A stretch of DNA of 64,000 bases from Verrucomicrobia bacterium CG1_02_43_26 (GCA_001872735.1 MNWT01000013.1:1-64000), one strand, 5' to 3'. Numbered from the stretch's first letter, positions 8,227 through 17,978 are shown. Translations and numbers: made by a program. Notes: generated by a model not told the origin, from the sequence alone.

Positions 8227-9621
8227 TCATGAAGACGCAACCACTTTTTCATTAGCCAAGCCATAGGATTTTAATTTTGCGCGCAGCTCCTTTGCTGAGA
8301 GATCGAGGATTTCGGCAGCCTGAGTGACATTATTATCCGTGCTTTTAAGAATGGACGCAATGTACTCACGCTCCATCTCCTTCAAAGGAAGTTGTTGGCC
8401 TGTCGCGGAAACCTCCTCAGGCATCTCGGAAAAAATTGGAGCCTTAGATTGACCTACCTGCAACGTAAGCCCCAAGCTGTTTGCCTGCACCGGTTTATTG
8501 TTTTCCGATAAAATGACAGCGCGTTCGATGGTATTTTGAAGCTCACGCACATTACCCGGCCAAGTGTGGGCTCGGAGAACACTCAAGGCCTCCTTGGTGT
8601 AACCCGGAATCGTGAGGTTGTGTTTTTGAGAAAATTTTCCAAGAAACTCATCGGCCAACAACAAGACATCGTCTCCGCGATCTCTCAGCGGAGGAACCTC
8701 TATGGGAAAGACATTGAGACGGTAGTATAAGTCCTCACGAAAGCGATCATGCTTGACCTGCTCCAGCAAATTACGATTTGTGGTTGCGATGACCCGCACA
8801 TCGACATGGATTGTTTGATTACCCCCTACCCGCTCAAACTCACGCTCCTGAAGAACACGCAAAAGTTTAGCCTGAAGGTGTAGCGAGATTTCACTGATCT
8901 CGTCTAGCAAAATAGTCCCCTGATTAGCGAGCTCGAACCTACCCTCTCTACGCTGAGACGCGCCTGTAAAAGCCCCCTTTTCGTGCCCAAAGAACTCACT
9001 TTCCATTAACGTTTCCGAGATAGCCGCGCAATTAACCTTAATAAAAGGCTGTTTATCGCGGGAACTCAGTCTGTAAAGATCCTGAGCCACAAGCTCTTTT
9101 CCGGTGCCATTTTCACCCGTTATCAAAACCGTTGCCTCTGTTGCCGCGACCTTTTTGACCATCTCCTTCAGCCGAACCATGGCCTTACTTTCGCCAATGA
9201 TGGTACTATCGCTTTGGAGCTCCTTGTTGTAAAATTGGTTTACACGAATGAGACGATTATAATTTTCAGCCTTATCGAGAATGACCTCAATGGCATCCAA
9301 CGAAAATGGTTTTATGAGATAATCGAACGCCCCCTTGCGCATACACTCGACAGCGGATTCTATCGTGCCAAAACCTGTCATGATAACAACCATAGGGCTA
9401 TCGGGCACTTGGGAAAGCTCCTCTAACAACTCTCGGCCGTCACCATCGGGAAGGCGCACATCCACAAAAATGAGATCAAAGTTATCTTTGGATAAGTACT
9501 TTCTAGCTTGCTCGATGGTAGAAGCGGTTGCGACGGTGTATTTCTTTTTACGCAACTGTTCTTCCAAACTTTTGCGGATAAACAGCTCGTCATCGAGGAC
9601 TATAATTTTTTCAAAAGCCAT
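8227..9621 (-). CDS. Sigma-54-dependent response regulator (NtrC family)
   Basis: A three-domain transcription activator of 464 aa. The receiver domain is at 1-120 (D10, D11, phosphoacceptor D54, K104). The AAA+ domain follows at about 140-370, with Walker A GENGTGKE (169-176), the sigma-54 contact loop GAFTGA (216-221), Walker B ILLDEI and the arginine-finger region. The Fis-type helix-turn-helix at the C-terminus reads [21 protein letters not shown]. It binds enhancers and opens sigma-54 promoters. It has the same orientation as the CheX/REC pair, about 100 bp upstream of them, and is divergent from the cytidylyltransferase operon. No partner histidine kinase is adjacent. Confidence 0.93.
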   Translation of the reverse strand: MAFEKIIVLDDELFIRKSLEEQLRKKKYTVATASTIEQARKYLSKDNFDLIFVDVRLPDGDGRELLEELSQVPDSPMVVIMTGFGTIESAVECMRKGAFDYLIKPFSLDAIEVILDKAENYNRLIRVNQFYNKELQSDSTIIGESKAMVRLKEMVKKVAATEATVLITGENGTGKELVAQDLYRLSSRDKQPFIKVNCAAISETLMESEFFGHEKGAFTGASQRREGRFELANQGTILLDEISEISLHLQAKLLRVLQEREFERVGGNQTIHVDVRVIATTNRNLLEQVKHDRFREDLYYRLNVFPIEVPPLRDRGDDVLLLADEFLGKFSQKHNLTIPGYTKEALSVLRAHTWPGNVRELQNTIERAVILSENNKPVQANSLGLTLQVGQSKAPIFSEMPEEVSATGQQLPLKEMEREYIASILKSTDNNVTQAAEILDLSAKELRAKLKSYGLANEKVVASS

Positions 9622-9706
9622 ATAGGGTAGCAGCTACAGATGGATCAGGAGTATTTGTTTACGCTACCACGAAAATGCAAAATTGACAATGGTTAATAGG
9701 AGTTTC

Positions 9707-9735
9707 TTGCCAAGAGAATGTAAAATTTTTAAAAT
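9707..9735 (+). promoter_or_regulatory. Candidate sigma-70 promoter for the cytidylyltransferase operon
   Basis: TTGCCA (9707-9712) and TAAAAT (9730-9735) are separated by 17 bp. The pair lies about 95 bp upstream of the 9829 start and points toward it. I saw no sigma-54 (GG-N10-GC) element in this gap, despite the sigma-54 activator gene alongside. Confidence 0.35.
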
Positions 9736-9828
9736 AAATTTCAAGACCCCCAAAAGGACCTAAAGTAATGAAATTTAGCGCCGATTTGAGAGTTGGGAAA
9801 AATAACTGAATGAGACAGGAGAATATTA

Positions 9829-10413
9829 ATGGAGGTCATTGGATCAGTCATCGCAAGACTTGGAAGTAAACGCTTGCCCTATAAGAACATTTTGCCGATT
9901 GGGGGCAAGCCTATGGTCATACACGGGGTGGAAACGTTGTTACGCTGCCCATCGATTGACTTGGTGGTTGTTTCCACGGAAAGCGAGTTAATCGAAGAGA
10001 TCGTAAAGAGCGTTTTTGGAAATAACGATAAAGTAGTTTTCCACCGCCGGCCAAAAGAACTCGCAGAAGACAATGTGCCTTCGATGCCTGTCTTTCGAAA
10101 TATCATCGAGCACTACCCCGCCCGGATACACGTGAACTACAACTATAATTTAGCCATTTGCGAGCCCATGGTAATCGAACGAGCCATCGAGCTTGCCAGA
10201 GAACATGAAGAGGCGCTCTCTGTTCCTTATGCCGCATGGGCGCAAACAAAGAATCGTATCTTGAATTATGAAGATCCCTGGAAGATTACCGCGCACCTAT
10301 TTCAGGATAGTCGCGTGGAGGATTTGGATATACACACCGAAGCGGATCTTTTAAAAGCACATAAAATTCTGAATAAAAAAGCCGCACTCATCCCCCAAAC
10401 ACCCATGCCATGA
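9829..10413 (+). CDS. Acylneuraminate/sugar cytidylyltransferase family protein
   Basis: A 194-aa nucleotidyltransferase of the CMP-sugar synthetase fold (NeuA/KdsB/SpsF group), which would activate a sugar acid or similar sugar with CTP. The N-terminal signature ARLGSKRLPYKN matches the family's ARxGSK...KN nucleotide loop, followed by GGKPM, VVVSTES and, near the C-terminus, DLDIHTEADL, which resembles the DIDTPED ending. It is somewhat shorter than NeuA (220-230 aa). It has a good Shine-Dalgarno (CAGGAG) 8 nt before the ATG, unusual in this window. It is first in a rightward group but 73 bp ahead of the next gene. The sugar is unknown. Confidence 0.78.
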   Translation: MEVIGSVIARLGSKRLPYKNILPIGGKPMVIHGVETLLRCPSIDLVVVSTESELIEEIVKSVFGNNDKVVFHRRPKELAEDNVPSMPVFRNIIEHYPARIHVNYNYNLAICEPMVIERAIELAREHEEALSVPYAAWAQTKNRILNYEDPWKITAHLFQDSRVEDLDIHTEADLLKAHKILNKKAALIPQTPMP

Positions 10414-10486
10414 ACAGGGAAATATAAAATTTTTCTAAAAAGAGCTTTATTAAGCAAAAAAGTAGCCGACTTAATAGGGAGAATAT

Positions 10487-11038
10487 ATGTCATGGTTAAA
10501 AACAACGAGCCGGCTGCTATGGTTGGTGGTATTAGTGAGTATATTATTCTACCCGGATAATGTACAATCAAGATTGTTGTCTGGATCGTCCGATAAAACA
10601 ACGAATATCCAGGAGCCTGTTCAGGATGCCGGGTATTTGGCGGACATCGGGCCAGTGCCGATTCGTTATGCAAAGCAGGAAGTGCCGTTTAATCGATTAG
10701 ACCTCATTCCGTTGCCAGAAGTTAAAAAACCGAAACCGGAACCCACCGCACTGCCCACTCCCGCAGAAAAGCCGCCTGCACCGCTAGAATACACTGCTGG
10801 CAAAAATAGTTCTATTAACGCGGCCCCTGTTAGTGGCAATGTTACGACCAATGAGTTGCCTGCGACCAACAACAATAATAGCCTAAGCCCGGACGATATA
10901 TTATTATTTCTTGAAAAAGATAGAAATAGCGATAAGACTGGTACCAATGATAAGGTAGTGCTTCCGTTTCGTTTACCGTTCCAGGATAGCAACGCGGCGC
11001 TCCCCCCTCCCAGCAAGGCTATTTATGAAAGGCAGTAG
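10487..11038 (+). CDS. Uncharacterised membrane-anchored proline-rich protein
   Basis: A 183-aa protein with one N-terminal hydrophobic segment (residues 9-22, LWLVVLVSILFYP), acting as an uncleaved anchor or signal peptide. A long extracytoplasmic low-complexity region rich in Pro, Lys, Glu, Asn and Thr follows. There is no conserved catalytic motif. A GGGAGA Shine-Dalgarno sits at the right distance from the ATG. Its 3' end overlaps the next gene by 14 bp, so the two are translationally coupled. It may be a periplasmic spacer or partner of the downstream TPR protein; this is inference from position only. Confidence 0.65.
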   Translation: MSWLKTTSRLLWLVVLVSILFYPDNVQSRLLSGSSDKTTNIQEPVQDAGYLADIGPVPIRYAKQEVPFNRLDLIPLPEVKKPKPEPTALPTPAEKPPAPLEYTAGKNSSINAAPVSGNVTTNELPATNNNNSLSPDDILLFLEKDRNSDKTGTNDKVVLPFRLPFQDSNAALPPPSKAIYERQ

Positions 11039-12347
11039 GATAAAAACCCCATTCCAGACGGTGCTTCACGGGATCGTTATCGGAACATTGTTGCTATTTT
11101 GTTTAACAGGAACGGCCGCTTTAGGGGCTCAAGCTGCAGATTCGCTATCAGTTGAAGTAAAAGACGAAGGTATGAGCTCGGTTAACAAGCCCGCGGCAGA
11201 AGAAGTTGAAGGCGATGCGGTGAGCCAACAAAAAACGGTTGATTTAGCAAATCAACCACCCATTCCGCATAAGAACAAGGGGGAATCCTTAATTAATCAA
11301 GCTCGCTTAGCCCTTAAAACGCAGGAATTAACCACAGCAGAAGAGCTTTTACTCGAGTCTTTAAAATACAAATTAACAGACGAGCAAAAGAGAGACGTCC
11401 TTTTAGAACTAGCCCTACTTTACGAGCGTATGGGAGTAACCTCTAAGATGGCAATGGTTTACGAGCGTTTCCTGAAAACCTTTCCCAGTGATGCCAACCG
11501 ACCCCAGATCTATATTAGACTCGGACGGTTGTACCGCGAAATGGGCGCCTACGATATGGCCATTGACCGTTTTTATAACGTGATCAACATGTCCCTTGGG
11601 ATTGATAGTGATCAAATGAAGCTATACCAATACCTGACCATGAAGGCGCAATTAGAGATTGCAGATACGTACTTCGTTACCGGTGATTACGAGAAGGCTA
11701 TTAAATTATTTTCCCGCTTGCAGCTACTGGATTTAAGCCAAAAAGAACGCGAGCGCGTGAAGTTTAAAACAGCCTATGCGCATTATTTCCTGGAAAATTA
11801 TCCGGCGGTGATGAACGAGCTTGAAGTATTTTTATCGGAATACCCCAATAGCCCATTAGCCGCAGAAGCCCACTTTATCTTGGCAAATACGTATAAGGCA
11901 TTAAACCGCACCGGCTCTGCGATTAAAGAAGTGATGGTGCTCTTGCGTTACGATGAAATGAGTAATGAAGAAGATAAAGCCACCTGGATGTACTGGAAAA
12001 AGAGAACGGCCAATCAATTAGCAAATGATTTTTACGAGCAAGGTGATTACATGAGCGCGCTGAAAATATACCAAGCCATGGCTCCCCTAAACGCTGATCC
12101 GGAATGGCAATGGCCAATTATCTATCAAATTGGGCTTTGTTTCGAAAAGCTAAGGATGCTTCCGAAGGCCGAACAAGCTTATTCCCTTATCGCCGACAAA
12201 AGCCAATGGAAGAACACGAATTTCAAGATGACCGAGACCTTAAAGGCCATTTACGAAACGGCAGCCTGGCGACTTGAGCATTTGCGCTGGCAACTGAAAA
12301 CAGAAACTCAGCTGGAAACCATCATTCGCCCACCGGACGCAGCTTAA
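11025..12347 (+). CDS. Exported tetratricopeptide-repeat protein
   Basis: A 440-aa protein with a cleavable signal peptide (hydrophobic core about residues 14-30, then GAQAA). After an acidic, probably disordered stretch of some 50 residues comes an array of TPR or TPR-like helical pairs (for example LLELALLYERMGVTSKMAMVY, IRLGRLYREMGAYDMAI, ADTYFVTGDYEKAIKLF, AHFILANTYKALNRTGSAI, YQIGLCFEKLRMLPKAEQAY). The arrangement resembles BamD/YbgF-type periplasmic scaffolds. It overlaps the preceding gene by 14 bp. Its partner and substrate are unknown. Confidence 0.82.
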   Translation: MKGSRIKTPFQTVLHGIVIGTLLLFCLTGTAALGAQAADSLSVEVKDEGMSSVNKPAAEEVEGDAVSQQKTVDLANQPPIPHKNKGESLINQARLALKTQELTTAEELLLESLKYKLTDEQKRDVLLELALLYERMGVTSKMAMVYERFLKTFPSDANRPQIYIRLGRLYREMGAYDMAIDRFYNVINMSLGIDSDQMKLYQYLTMKAQLEIADTYFVTGDYEKAIKLFSRLQLLDLSQKERERVKFKTAYAHYFLENYPAVMNELEVFLSEYPNSPLAAEAHFILANTYKALNRTGSAIKEVMVLLRYDEMSNEEDKATWMYWKKRTANQLANDFYEQGDYMSALKIYQAMAPLNADPEWQWPIIYQIGLCFEKLRMLPKAEQAYSLIADKSQWKNTNFKMTETLKAIYETAAWRLEHLRWQLKTETQLETIIRPPDAA

Positions 12348-12402
12348 TAAGGTTGCGCTCAAGCGGGCATGTGACTTAAAATAAGGCTGAGCATAAAAAA
12401 TT

Positions 12403-12813
12403 ATGGCTATTGACCTCACCCTACAAAATCACATTACCCTGTGTGATGAAACGTATTCCCTGATGCTTGAAGAAAACAAGATTTTAAAAGAAACAGGAAG
12501 CATTCCCGAGGGCGAATTTTTAAAACGAAAGCAAAACTTGCTACTCCGGCTGGACGCTTCTGTTGAAGCTATCAAAGAGCTTAACTTAAAGGACTCTCCC
12601 AATGCCTACAAGTATGCGGATTTAATCAAAACCGCACAAAAAAAATTAATGAAAATATCCCTATTGGACAGGGAAAACGAGCAACTGTTTTTAAAGTGCA
12701 ACGCTCAAGAGCATATCAAGTTATCCTCTCGCCCAAAGACCCCGGAAAGAATTCGCGCGCTCTACAAAAACGAACCTACCCCTATCTCTACTGATCATGA
12801 AAACCAGGAATGA
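12403..12813 (+). CDS. Uncharacterised helical protein (136 aa), possible FlgN/FliT-like chaperone fold
   Basis: Not firmly recognised. The protein is almost wholly alpha-helical and charged, with heptad-like spacing through about residues 10-105 (LMLEENKILKE, RKQNLLLRLDASVEAI, QKKLMKISLLDRENEQL). The RKQNLL and DRENEQL segments recall FlgN-type export chaperones, but no flagellar or secretion genes are present, so this is only a resemblance. A short basic tail (RPKTPERIRALYK) ends the protein. Its 3' end overlaps the next gene by 17 bp, which argues for coupled expression. Confidence 0.6.
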   Translation: MAIDLTLQNHITLCDETYSLMLEENKILKETGSIPEGEFLKRKQNLLLRLDASVEAIKELNLKDSPNAYKYADLIKTAQKKLMKISLLDRENEQLFLKCNAQEHIKLSSRPKTPERIRALYKNEPTPISTDHENQE

Positions 12814-13558
12814 AAACCCGCTTATTATCTCTTCTTTTCAATTATTAGATGCTAGTGAAAAATCGTTTTTAAAGGAATCGCAAAAAGACACTGACCTCTC
12901 CCTGTTTGAATTTGAAGTTAAGCGCATCGCAAATTTTTACGCAGATGGCACTATCTGCCAAATATATTGGAAAAATGCAGAAACGGGCAAAAATAGCCTT
13001 CTCGCCTCTATTGACATAAGAGAAACATCGCAAAAGAACCTGGATAATGCGGCAGCCGCTTTTCAAGCGATTCTCAGAAACAACACTGATTGCGAGACTT
13101 TTTTATGTCTTATTAGAGATGCGCATGACCTCCCTTTTGAAGCAGAAAAAATCGCATTACAGGCCAAGTTATTTGTTGTAAACGCATTAAAAAGCCTCTC
13201 ACCAGATATTACTATTAGCGCTTCGCCAGAATCCATTCTGGAACAAATCAAGGCTCTGGATAAAAAGAAACAGGAATTTAAAAAATCCATTACCCCTGCC
13301 CCTAAGCAAAAAAAGGAAGAGGAGAGCTACGTTCCAAAGACCAAAGCAGAAAACTTGGCTAACGAATTACTAGGTAAACAATCATCCAATGACCCTGTAA
13401 ACGTAGATCCTAATGACTTGATGAAGGACTTAATGGGGCAGCGGAATATTGCGCCTGAAGAGACAACAGCGGAAGAATCCCCCAACCAAGAAAAAGAGGA
13501 ACCGGCCGAAGCAGATTCCCCTGCGGAAAATAGCCCTCCTAAAGAGGACAAAAGTTAA
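12797..13558 (+). CDS. Uncharacterised protein with acidic disordered tail (253 aa)
   Basis: Not recognised. Residues 1-165 look like a mixed alpha/beta globular domain without signal peptide (FEVKRIANFYADGTICQIYW, then two helical stretches). Residues 165-253 are low-complexity and strongly charged, rich in Glu, Pro, Ser and Lys. A short motif, NDLMKDLMGQRN, is predicted helical within this tail and could be a partner-binding element. The start lies inside the end of the preceding gene and has no Shine-Dalgarno of its own. Last gene of the rightward group; htpG converges 5 bp beyond. Confidence 0.6.
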   Translation: MKTRNENPLIISSFQLLDASEKSFLKESQKDTDLSLFEFEVKRIANFYADGTICQIYWKNAETGKNSLLASIDIRETSQKNLDNAAAAFQAILRNNTDCETFLCLIRDAHDLPFEAEKIALQAKLFVVNALKSLSPDITISASPESILEQIKALDKKKQEFKKSITPAPKQKKEEESYVPKTKAENLANELLGKQSSNDPVNVDPNDLMKDLMGQRNIAPEETTAEESPNQEKEEPAEADSPAENSPPKEDKS

Positions 13559-13563
13559 TTACT

Positions 13564-15420
13564 TTATTGCTGAGCCGATAATTTCTCCAAAAGCGAATAG
13601 GTTCGCTGAATCATTTCTTTTGGATCCTCCAACAAGCCTGCCGCAACCATTGCGTTATCGTATAATTGAAAAGCGATTTCTTTAGCCAGCGCTTCGTTAG
13701 TCGTACGTAAAGCGGCCACATTTTTGATCAACGGATGCCTTGTGTTCAACTGAAGGTTAACGCTCGGGCTAGCATCAATGGGCTGCTTCATAGCCTTCAT
13801 GATACGACGCATATTCGCAGTCATCATTTTATCTGAAGATAATGCGATGACCGGGCTACCCACTAAACGAGTACCGGCTTTAACACCCGCAACACGCTTA
13901 TCCCCTAAGGTTTGCTTCATCCAGTCACACAAATCGGTAAACGCCTTTTCATCCATTGGCTGGCCCTCGGCCTGCTCGGGAGCATCATCGAGCTCGATGT
14001 CATCCTGGTCAATCGAGACAAGCTTTTTGCCCTCGAAAGCTTGGATGTGAGACATGACAAAATCGTCTACCGTTTCGAATAAATAAAGCACCTCTAAGCC
14101 CCTGGACTTAAACGCTTCCATATAAGGCCCGGCCTCGATTGCTTCTCTATTCTTGCCGACCATGTAGTAAATTTCCTTTTGATCCGGCTTCGCGCGCGAA
14201 AGATATTCAGGCAAGCTGGTAAGCTGCTCTTTATCTAACTGGGAGGACTCGTAGCGTAAAAGCGGAACCAGATGCTCTTTATTCATCGGGTCTGTAGTAA
14301 TCCCCTCTTTGATAAAGTTATTAAACGTGTTCCAGAAAGTCGTATAGCCCTCCGGCTTCTTTTTTGCGAGCTCTTCTAAATGTTTGATAAAGCGCTTTGC
14401 GAGCACCTGATTGAGTTTTTGCACCAAAGCGGTGTCCTGCATGGACTCGCGGGAAATATTGAGCGGCAAATCCGCACTATCCACAACACCCTTCACGAAA
14501 CGCATCCATTCCGGCAAAAGCCCCTTAGGTTCCGCATCAATCAAGACCTTCCGGCAATACAAGGCAACGGAAGGCTGTGTTAGCCCAAAGCCAAACTTCT
14601 CCATATTCTCTGTTGGCACAAAAAGAATGGCTTTGATATCCAAAGGCGCATCCGCACTAAAATGCAACCAAGAAAGCGGCTCATCAAATGCGTGCGCCTG
14701 AAATTTGTAAAACTCCTTATACTCTTCTTCCTTGATTTCATTTTTACCACGAAGCCAGAGAGCCTGTATGGTATTCACTTTAGTGCCGTTTAACGTGATA
14801 GGGAATTGAACAAAGCTGGAATAACGCTCAATGATTGATTTTACACGAGACTCGTTTGCAAAGTCCTTATACTCGTCCTTTAATTTGATAACAATTTTGC
14901 ATCCACGGCGCTGACCTTCAGCATCTTCAATCGTGTAGCTATTTGAGCCGTCACAGGACCAATGGCATCCACTGGCATCTTTGTTAGCAGAGTGAGTATA
15001 GACATCCACGCTTTCAGCGACCATAAACGCACTGTAGAAACCGACCCCAAATTGACCAATGAGCGATTGATTATTTTCGCCCGCTTGTTTGATGGCTTCT
15101 AAAAATTTACGTGAACCGGAATGGGCAATGGTGCCCAGGTTTTCAATCAACTCATCACGCGTCATGCCTATACCAAAGTCCTGGATCGTGATGGTTCCTC
15201 CTGTTTCATCTGTAGATACATTTATTTCCAAATCCAAGTGATCCTCAAAGATCTCCTGTTGCTGAAGTTGAGCGTGGCGCAGCTTTTCCAGAGCGTCTGA
15301 CGCGTTTGAAATGAGCTCACGAACGAAGATTTCTTTATCCGTATAAAGGGAATGGACTACGATATCCAGGACTTGTTTTACCTCTGCCTGAAACTCGTGT
15401 TTTTCTACTGTAGCTGCCAT
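13564..15420 (-). CDS. htpG: Molecular chaperone HtpG (Hsp90)
   Basis: ATP-dependent cytosolic chaperone, 618 aa, the usual length for bacterial HtpG. The N-terminal GHKL ATPase carries ELISNASDALEKLR, a DFGIGMTRDEL loop and the lid motif GQFGVGFYSAFMV. The middle domain includes LPLNISRES with the ATP-contacting Arg, and the C-terminal dimerisation domain is complete (NTRHPLI, LLEDP). It is transcribed leftward, divergent from the lipoate/octanoate transfer gene across 84 bp, and converges on the 253-aa gene. The ATG is preceded by TTTAT, with no Shine-Dalgarno. Confidence 0.97.
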   Translation of the reverse strand: MAATVEKHEFQAEVKQVLDIVVHSLYTDKEIFVRELISNASDALEKLRHAQLQQQEIFEDHLDLEINVSTDETGGTITIQDFGIGMTRDELIENLGTIAHSGSRKFLEAIKQAGENNQSLIGQFGVGFYSAFMVAESVDVYTHSANKDASGCHWSCDGSNSYTIEDAEGQRRGCKIVIKLKDEYKDFANESRVKSIIERYSSFVQFPITLNGTKVNTIQALWLRGKNEIKEEEYKEFYKFQAHAFDEPLSWLHFSADAPLDIKAILFVPTENMEKFGFGLTQPSVALYCRKVLIDAEPKGLLPEWMRFVKGVVDSADLPLNISRESMQDTALVQKLNQVLAKRFIKHLEELAKKKPEGYTTFWNTFNNFIKEGITTDPMNKEHLVPLLRYESSQLDKEQLTSLPEYLSRAKPDQKEIYYMVGKNREAIEAGPYMEAFKSRGLEVLYLFETVDDFVMSHIQAFEGKKLVSIDQDDIELDDAPEQAEGQPMDEKAFTDLCDWMKQTLGDKRVAGVKAGTRLVGSPVIALSSDKMMTANMRRIMKAMKQPIDASPSVNLQLNTRHPLIKNVAALRTTNEALAKEIAFQLYDNAMVAAGLLEDPKEMIQRTYSLLEKLSAQQ

Positions 15421-15504
15421 ATAAACGTTATTGGGTTGAAATTAATCTATTCTAATGATGTTCTATCATAGTTTCTGAAATCAAAAAATCAAGTCCTTAG
15501 GGTA

Positions 15505-16158
15505 ATGAAAATCTATAAATTGCCGACCAAAAAAGAATCTGCAGAGAACAATATGCGGGATGATCTGTATTTACTAGAGCTTGCGGGGGAAACAGGTGCT
15601 CTTTTTTTTCGCCATTATGAATGGACGGACAAAACCATTACCTATGGCAGATTTCAACAAGCAGAAGTTGTCCGGCACGCTACCCCACCCGAATATACAA
15701 TCTACCAAAGGCCTACCGGCGGAGGCGTGGTTAACCATAGCAATGATTGGACGTACTCAATAATTGTTCCTGCCTCGCACCCCAAGTACCGCCAAAAAGC
15801 CACGGATCACTACAAAGAAGTCCACATGAGCATTACCGAAGCCCTTCGGGACATGGGCAAACAAACCATGCTCTATGAAGACACCTGTAATCCATGTGCC
15901 AAATCAGAACTTTCCCTCTGTTTTCAAAAACCGGCGCGCTACGATGTCGTTCTCAAAATAAACGGTCAAAAGATGGCCGGCGCCGCGCAAAAAAGAAGCA
16001 AATACGGCATATTGACACAAGGTTCCCTAGACAAAGCCATTTTCCCCGAATTAGATTGGGTACAATTTGAAGAAAAATTTTTAAATTATCTTGCCCAAAA
16101 ACTTGAAACCGAAATAGAAGATACCACATGGGCTCAACTGGCGCTCAATCGAACTTAA
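15505..16158 (+). CDS. Lipoate/octanoate transferase (BPL/LplA/LipM family)
   Basis: A 217-aa member of the biotin/lipoate ligase fold. The signature RPTGGGVVNHSNDWTYS gives the RR-x-TGGGxVxH acyl-adenylate pocket, and K156 in INGQKMAGAAQKR is the invariant lysine. A Cys at 139 (LCFQKPARYDVV) matches the place of the catalytic Cys of LipM octanoyltransferases; LplA ligases have Asn there. It is therefore more likely to move octanoyl groups from ACP onto lipoyl domains (such as GcvH, encoded at 53.9 kb) than to ligate free lipoate. Its 3' end overlaps the convergent SLC13 gene by 4 bp. Confidence 0.8.
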   Translation: MKIYKLPTKKESAENNMRDDLYLLELAGETGALFFRHYEWTDKTITYGRFQQAEVVRHATPPEYTIYQRPTGGGVVNHSNDWTYSIIVPASHPKYRQKATDHYKEVHMSITEALRDMGKQTMLYEDTCNPCAKSELSLCFQKPARYDVVLKINGQKMAGAAQKRSKYGILTQGSLDKAIFPELDWVQFEEKFLNYLAQKLETEIEDTTWAQLALNRT

Positions 16159-17978
16159 AAAGGCCAGACCTTGGGAATAATAAACATACTGCCCGCGAAA
16201 TAAATCAAATTCAAAGCAACGCCAATGCGAAAGAAATCGCTAAAACGGTAACCTCCAGCACCATATACGTATGTATTTGTTTGATACCCTACCGGTGTCG
16301 AAAAACTGGTTGATGCCGCAATTGTAACCGCAATAACAAACGGCCGAGGATCTACCCCAAGCGTTGCAGCAAAACCAATCGCAAAGGGAGCCATAAGTAC
16401 AACCGTTGCGTTATTAGAAAGTACCTCTGTCAAAAAGGATGTACAGAGATAAATCACAATCAGAATGACCATTGGCTTCATCGCCTGGGATACCACACCG
16501 TCTGTAAGATTAATGATTCCGCCAGACAATAACCTGGCAAATCCTGTACTCTCCATACAAAGCCCCAAGACAAGCATGCCATATATAAGCATTAATATAC
16601 GCCATTCAATCGCTTGGTAACCCTCTTTGGGCTTTAAGCAACCCGTAAGTAACAAAATAACCGTACCCACCAGGACCGCACCCACCATAGGCACATAGCC
16701 CAACGAAACCGTAGCAATAATAGCCGCCATAACCGATATGGCAATAGGCATTTTTTTACGCATATCCTTACCTGGCAAAGCAGGTCTATCTAAAAGAATA
16801 ATATCGTCACCCCTACGAATATTATCAACGGCAACCTCTGTGCCCATAATCAAAAGAGTGTCACCAAACTGCAAGCGAACGGTACTGAGCTGATCACGCA
16901 AATTTATCCCCTTTCGATGAACCGCCATCAAGAGCACTTTTAGTCGATTACGAAAATTAATTTCACCAAGCGTTTTTCCCGCAAGAGAAGATTTGGGACC
17001 AATTACGCCCTCAACAATGACGGCCTCTTCTCCGGAAATTTGCTCCAGATCCATTTCACCGTGCCCAATTTTCTTAAGATCTATCCCCGCAACCGTATGG
17101 GCTCGCATAACGGCATCAGGCCGGCAGGCCAAGATGAGCCGATCGCCCTCTTCCATTACGATAGAGTTAAATCCAGATTCAATGGTCACGCCCCTGCGAT
17201 TAATTTCGATTAAACGAATCCCATTGGCCTTCATCAAACCCGATTTTTCCATACTAACACCGGCCAAGGACGAGCCTGGGCGAACTAACGCTTCAACAAT
17301 ATACTCTTTGCGCTCATCATCTGAAAGGATAGACATAAGCGTCTCCCGCGCCGGTAATAGTTTATTTCCAAAAAGGGCAATATACCCCGCGCTAAAAATA
17401 AATAAGGGCCCGCCTACCCAAAGGAGTTCAAACATCCGCAAAGGCGGCATATAGTTTGCTTGCAGAATACCGCTTACTAAAACATTTGTGCTCGTGCCAA
17501 TAGCGGTGCAACATCCCCCAAAGATAGACGCATAAGACAATGGAATCAGGAACTTCGAAGCAGGTGTATCCATCCGTTTTGCCAAACTTAATACAACGGG
17601 AAGAAAAATAACAACCACTGCGGTGTTGTTTAAAAAAGCTGAAATAACGGCTACGGTGATGATGAGCAAAAACAAAAAAGGCGCATATTTTAGCCGAGTC
17701 AATCTGCCCAACCCGGTAGCAATCACGTCAATAAAACCGCACTTTTCCAACGCCGCGCTGATTATGAACAAACCCGCGATGGTAATAGGCGCTTCATTCG
17801 CAAACACTTTGATAATGTCCGGAACATCAGGAAGTTTGTCCGAGCCCGTAATCATCGAAACCAACACGATAGCAGCCAAAACCGTCATAGAAGTGAGATC
17901 CGACGGTATTTTCTCAACTATAAAACTAACAAGCGCAAAAACAATTAAGGCTCCAATGAATATAATCTCCCAACTCAT
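16155..17978 (-). CDS. SLC13/DASS-family anion permease with two TrkA-C (RCK_C) domains
   Basis: A 607-aa inner-membrane permease of the CitT/ArsB superfamily, probably taking up a dicarboxylate, sulfate or similar anion with sodium or protons. Transmembrane segments fill residues 1-200 and 390-607, including the family-like NNTAVVVIFLP and the second-half SNNATVVLMAP hairpin motifs. Between them, at about 205-380, are two regulatory RCK_C domains (EALVRPGSSLAGVSME..., IEGVIGPKSSLAGKTLGE...), each with the hydrophobic-strand pattern of ligand-binding TrkA-C modules. The substrate is not predictable. It follows the glycosyltransferase operon by 58 bp on the same strand. Confidence 0.88.
   Translation of the reverse strand: MSWEIIFIGALIVFALVSFIVEKIPSDLTSMTVLAAIVLVSMITGSDKLPDVPDIIKVFANEAPITIAGLFIISAALEKCGFIDVIATGLGRLTRLKYAPFLFLLIITVAVISAFLNNTAVVVIFLPVVLSLAKRMDTPASKFLIPLSYASIFGGCCTAIGTSTNVLVSGILQANYMPPLRMFELLWVGGPLFIFSAGYIALFGNKLLPARETLMSILSDDERKEYIVEALVRPGSSLAGVSMEKSGLMKANGIRLIEINRRGVTIESGFNSIVMEEGDRLILACRPDAVMRAHTVAGIDLKKIGHGEMDLEQISGEEAVIVEGVIGPKSSLAGKTLGEINFRNRLKVLLMAVHRKGINLRDQLSTVRLQFGDTLLIMGTEVAVDNIRRGDDIILLDRPALPGKDMRKKMPIAISVMAAIIATVSLGYVPMVGAVLVGTVILLLTGCLKPKEGYQAIEWRILMLIYGMLVLGLCMESTGFARLLSGGIINLTDGVVSQAMKPMVILIVIYLCTSFLTEVLSNNATVVLMAPFAIGFAATLGVDPRPFVIAVTIAASTSFSTPVGYQTNTYVYGAGGYRFSDFFRIGVALNLIYFAGSMFIIPKVWPF

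Noticed and set aside
9622-9828. Sigma-54 (GG-N10-GC) promoter next to the sigma-54 activator
   Set aside because: TGGCAAGAAAC on the minus strand has no GC element at the correct spacing.
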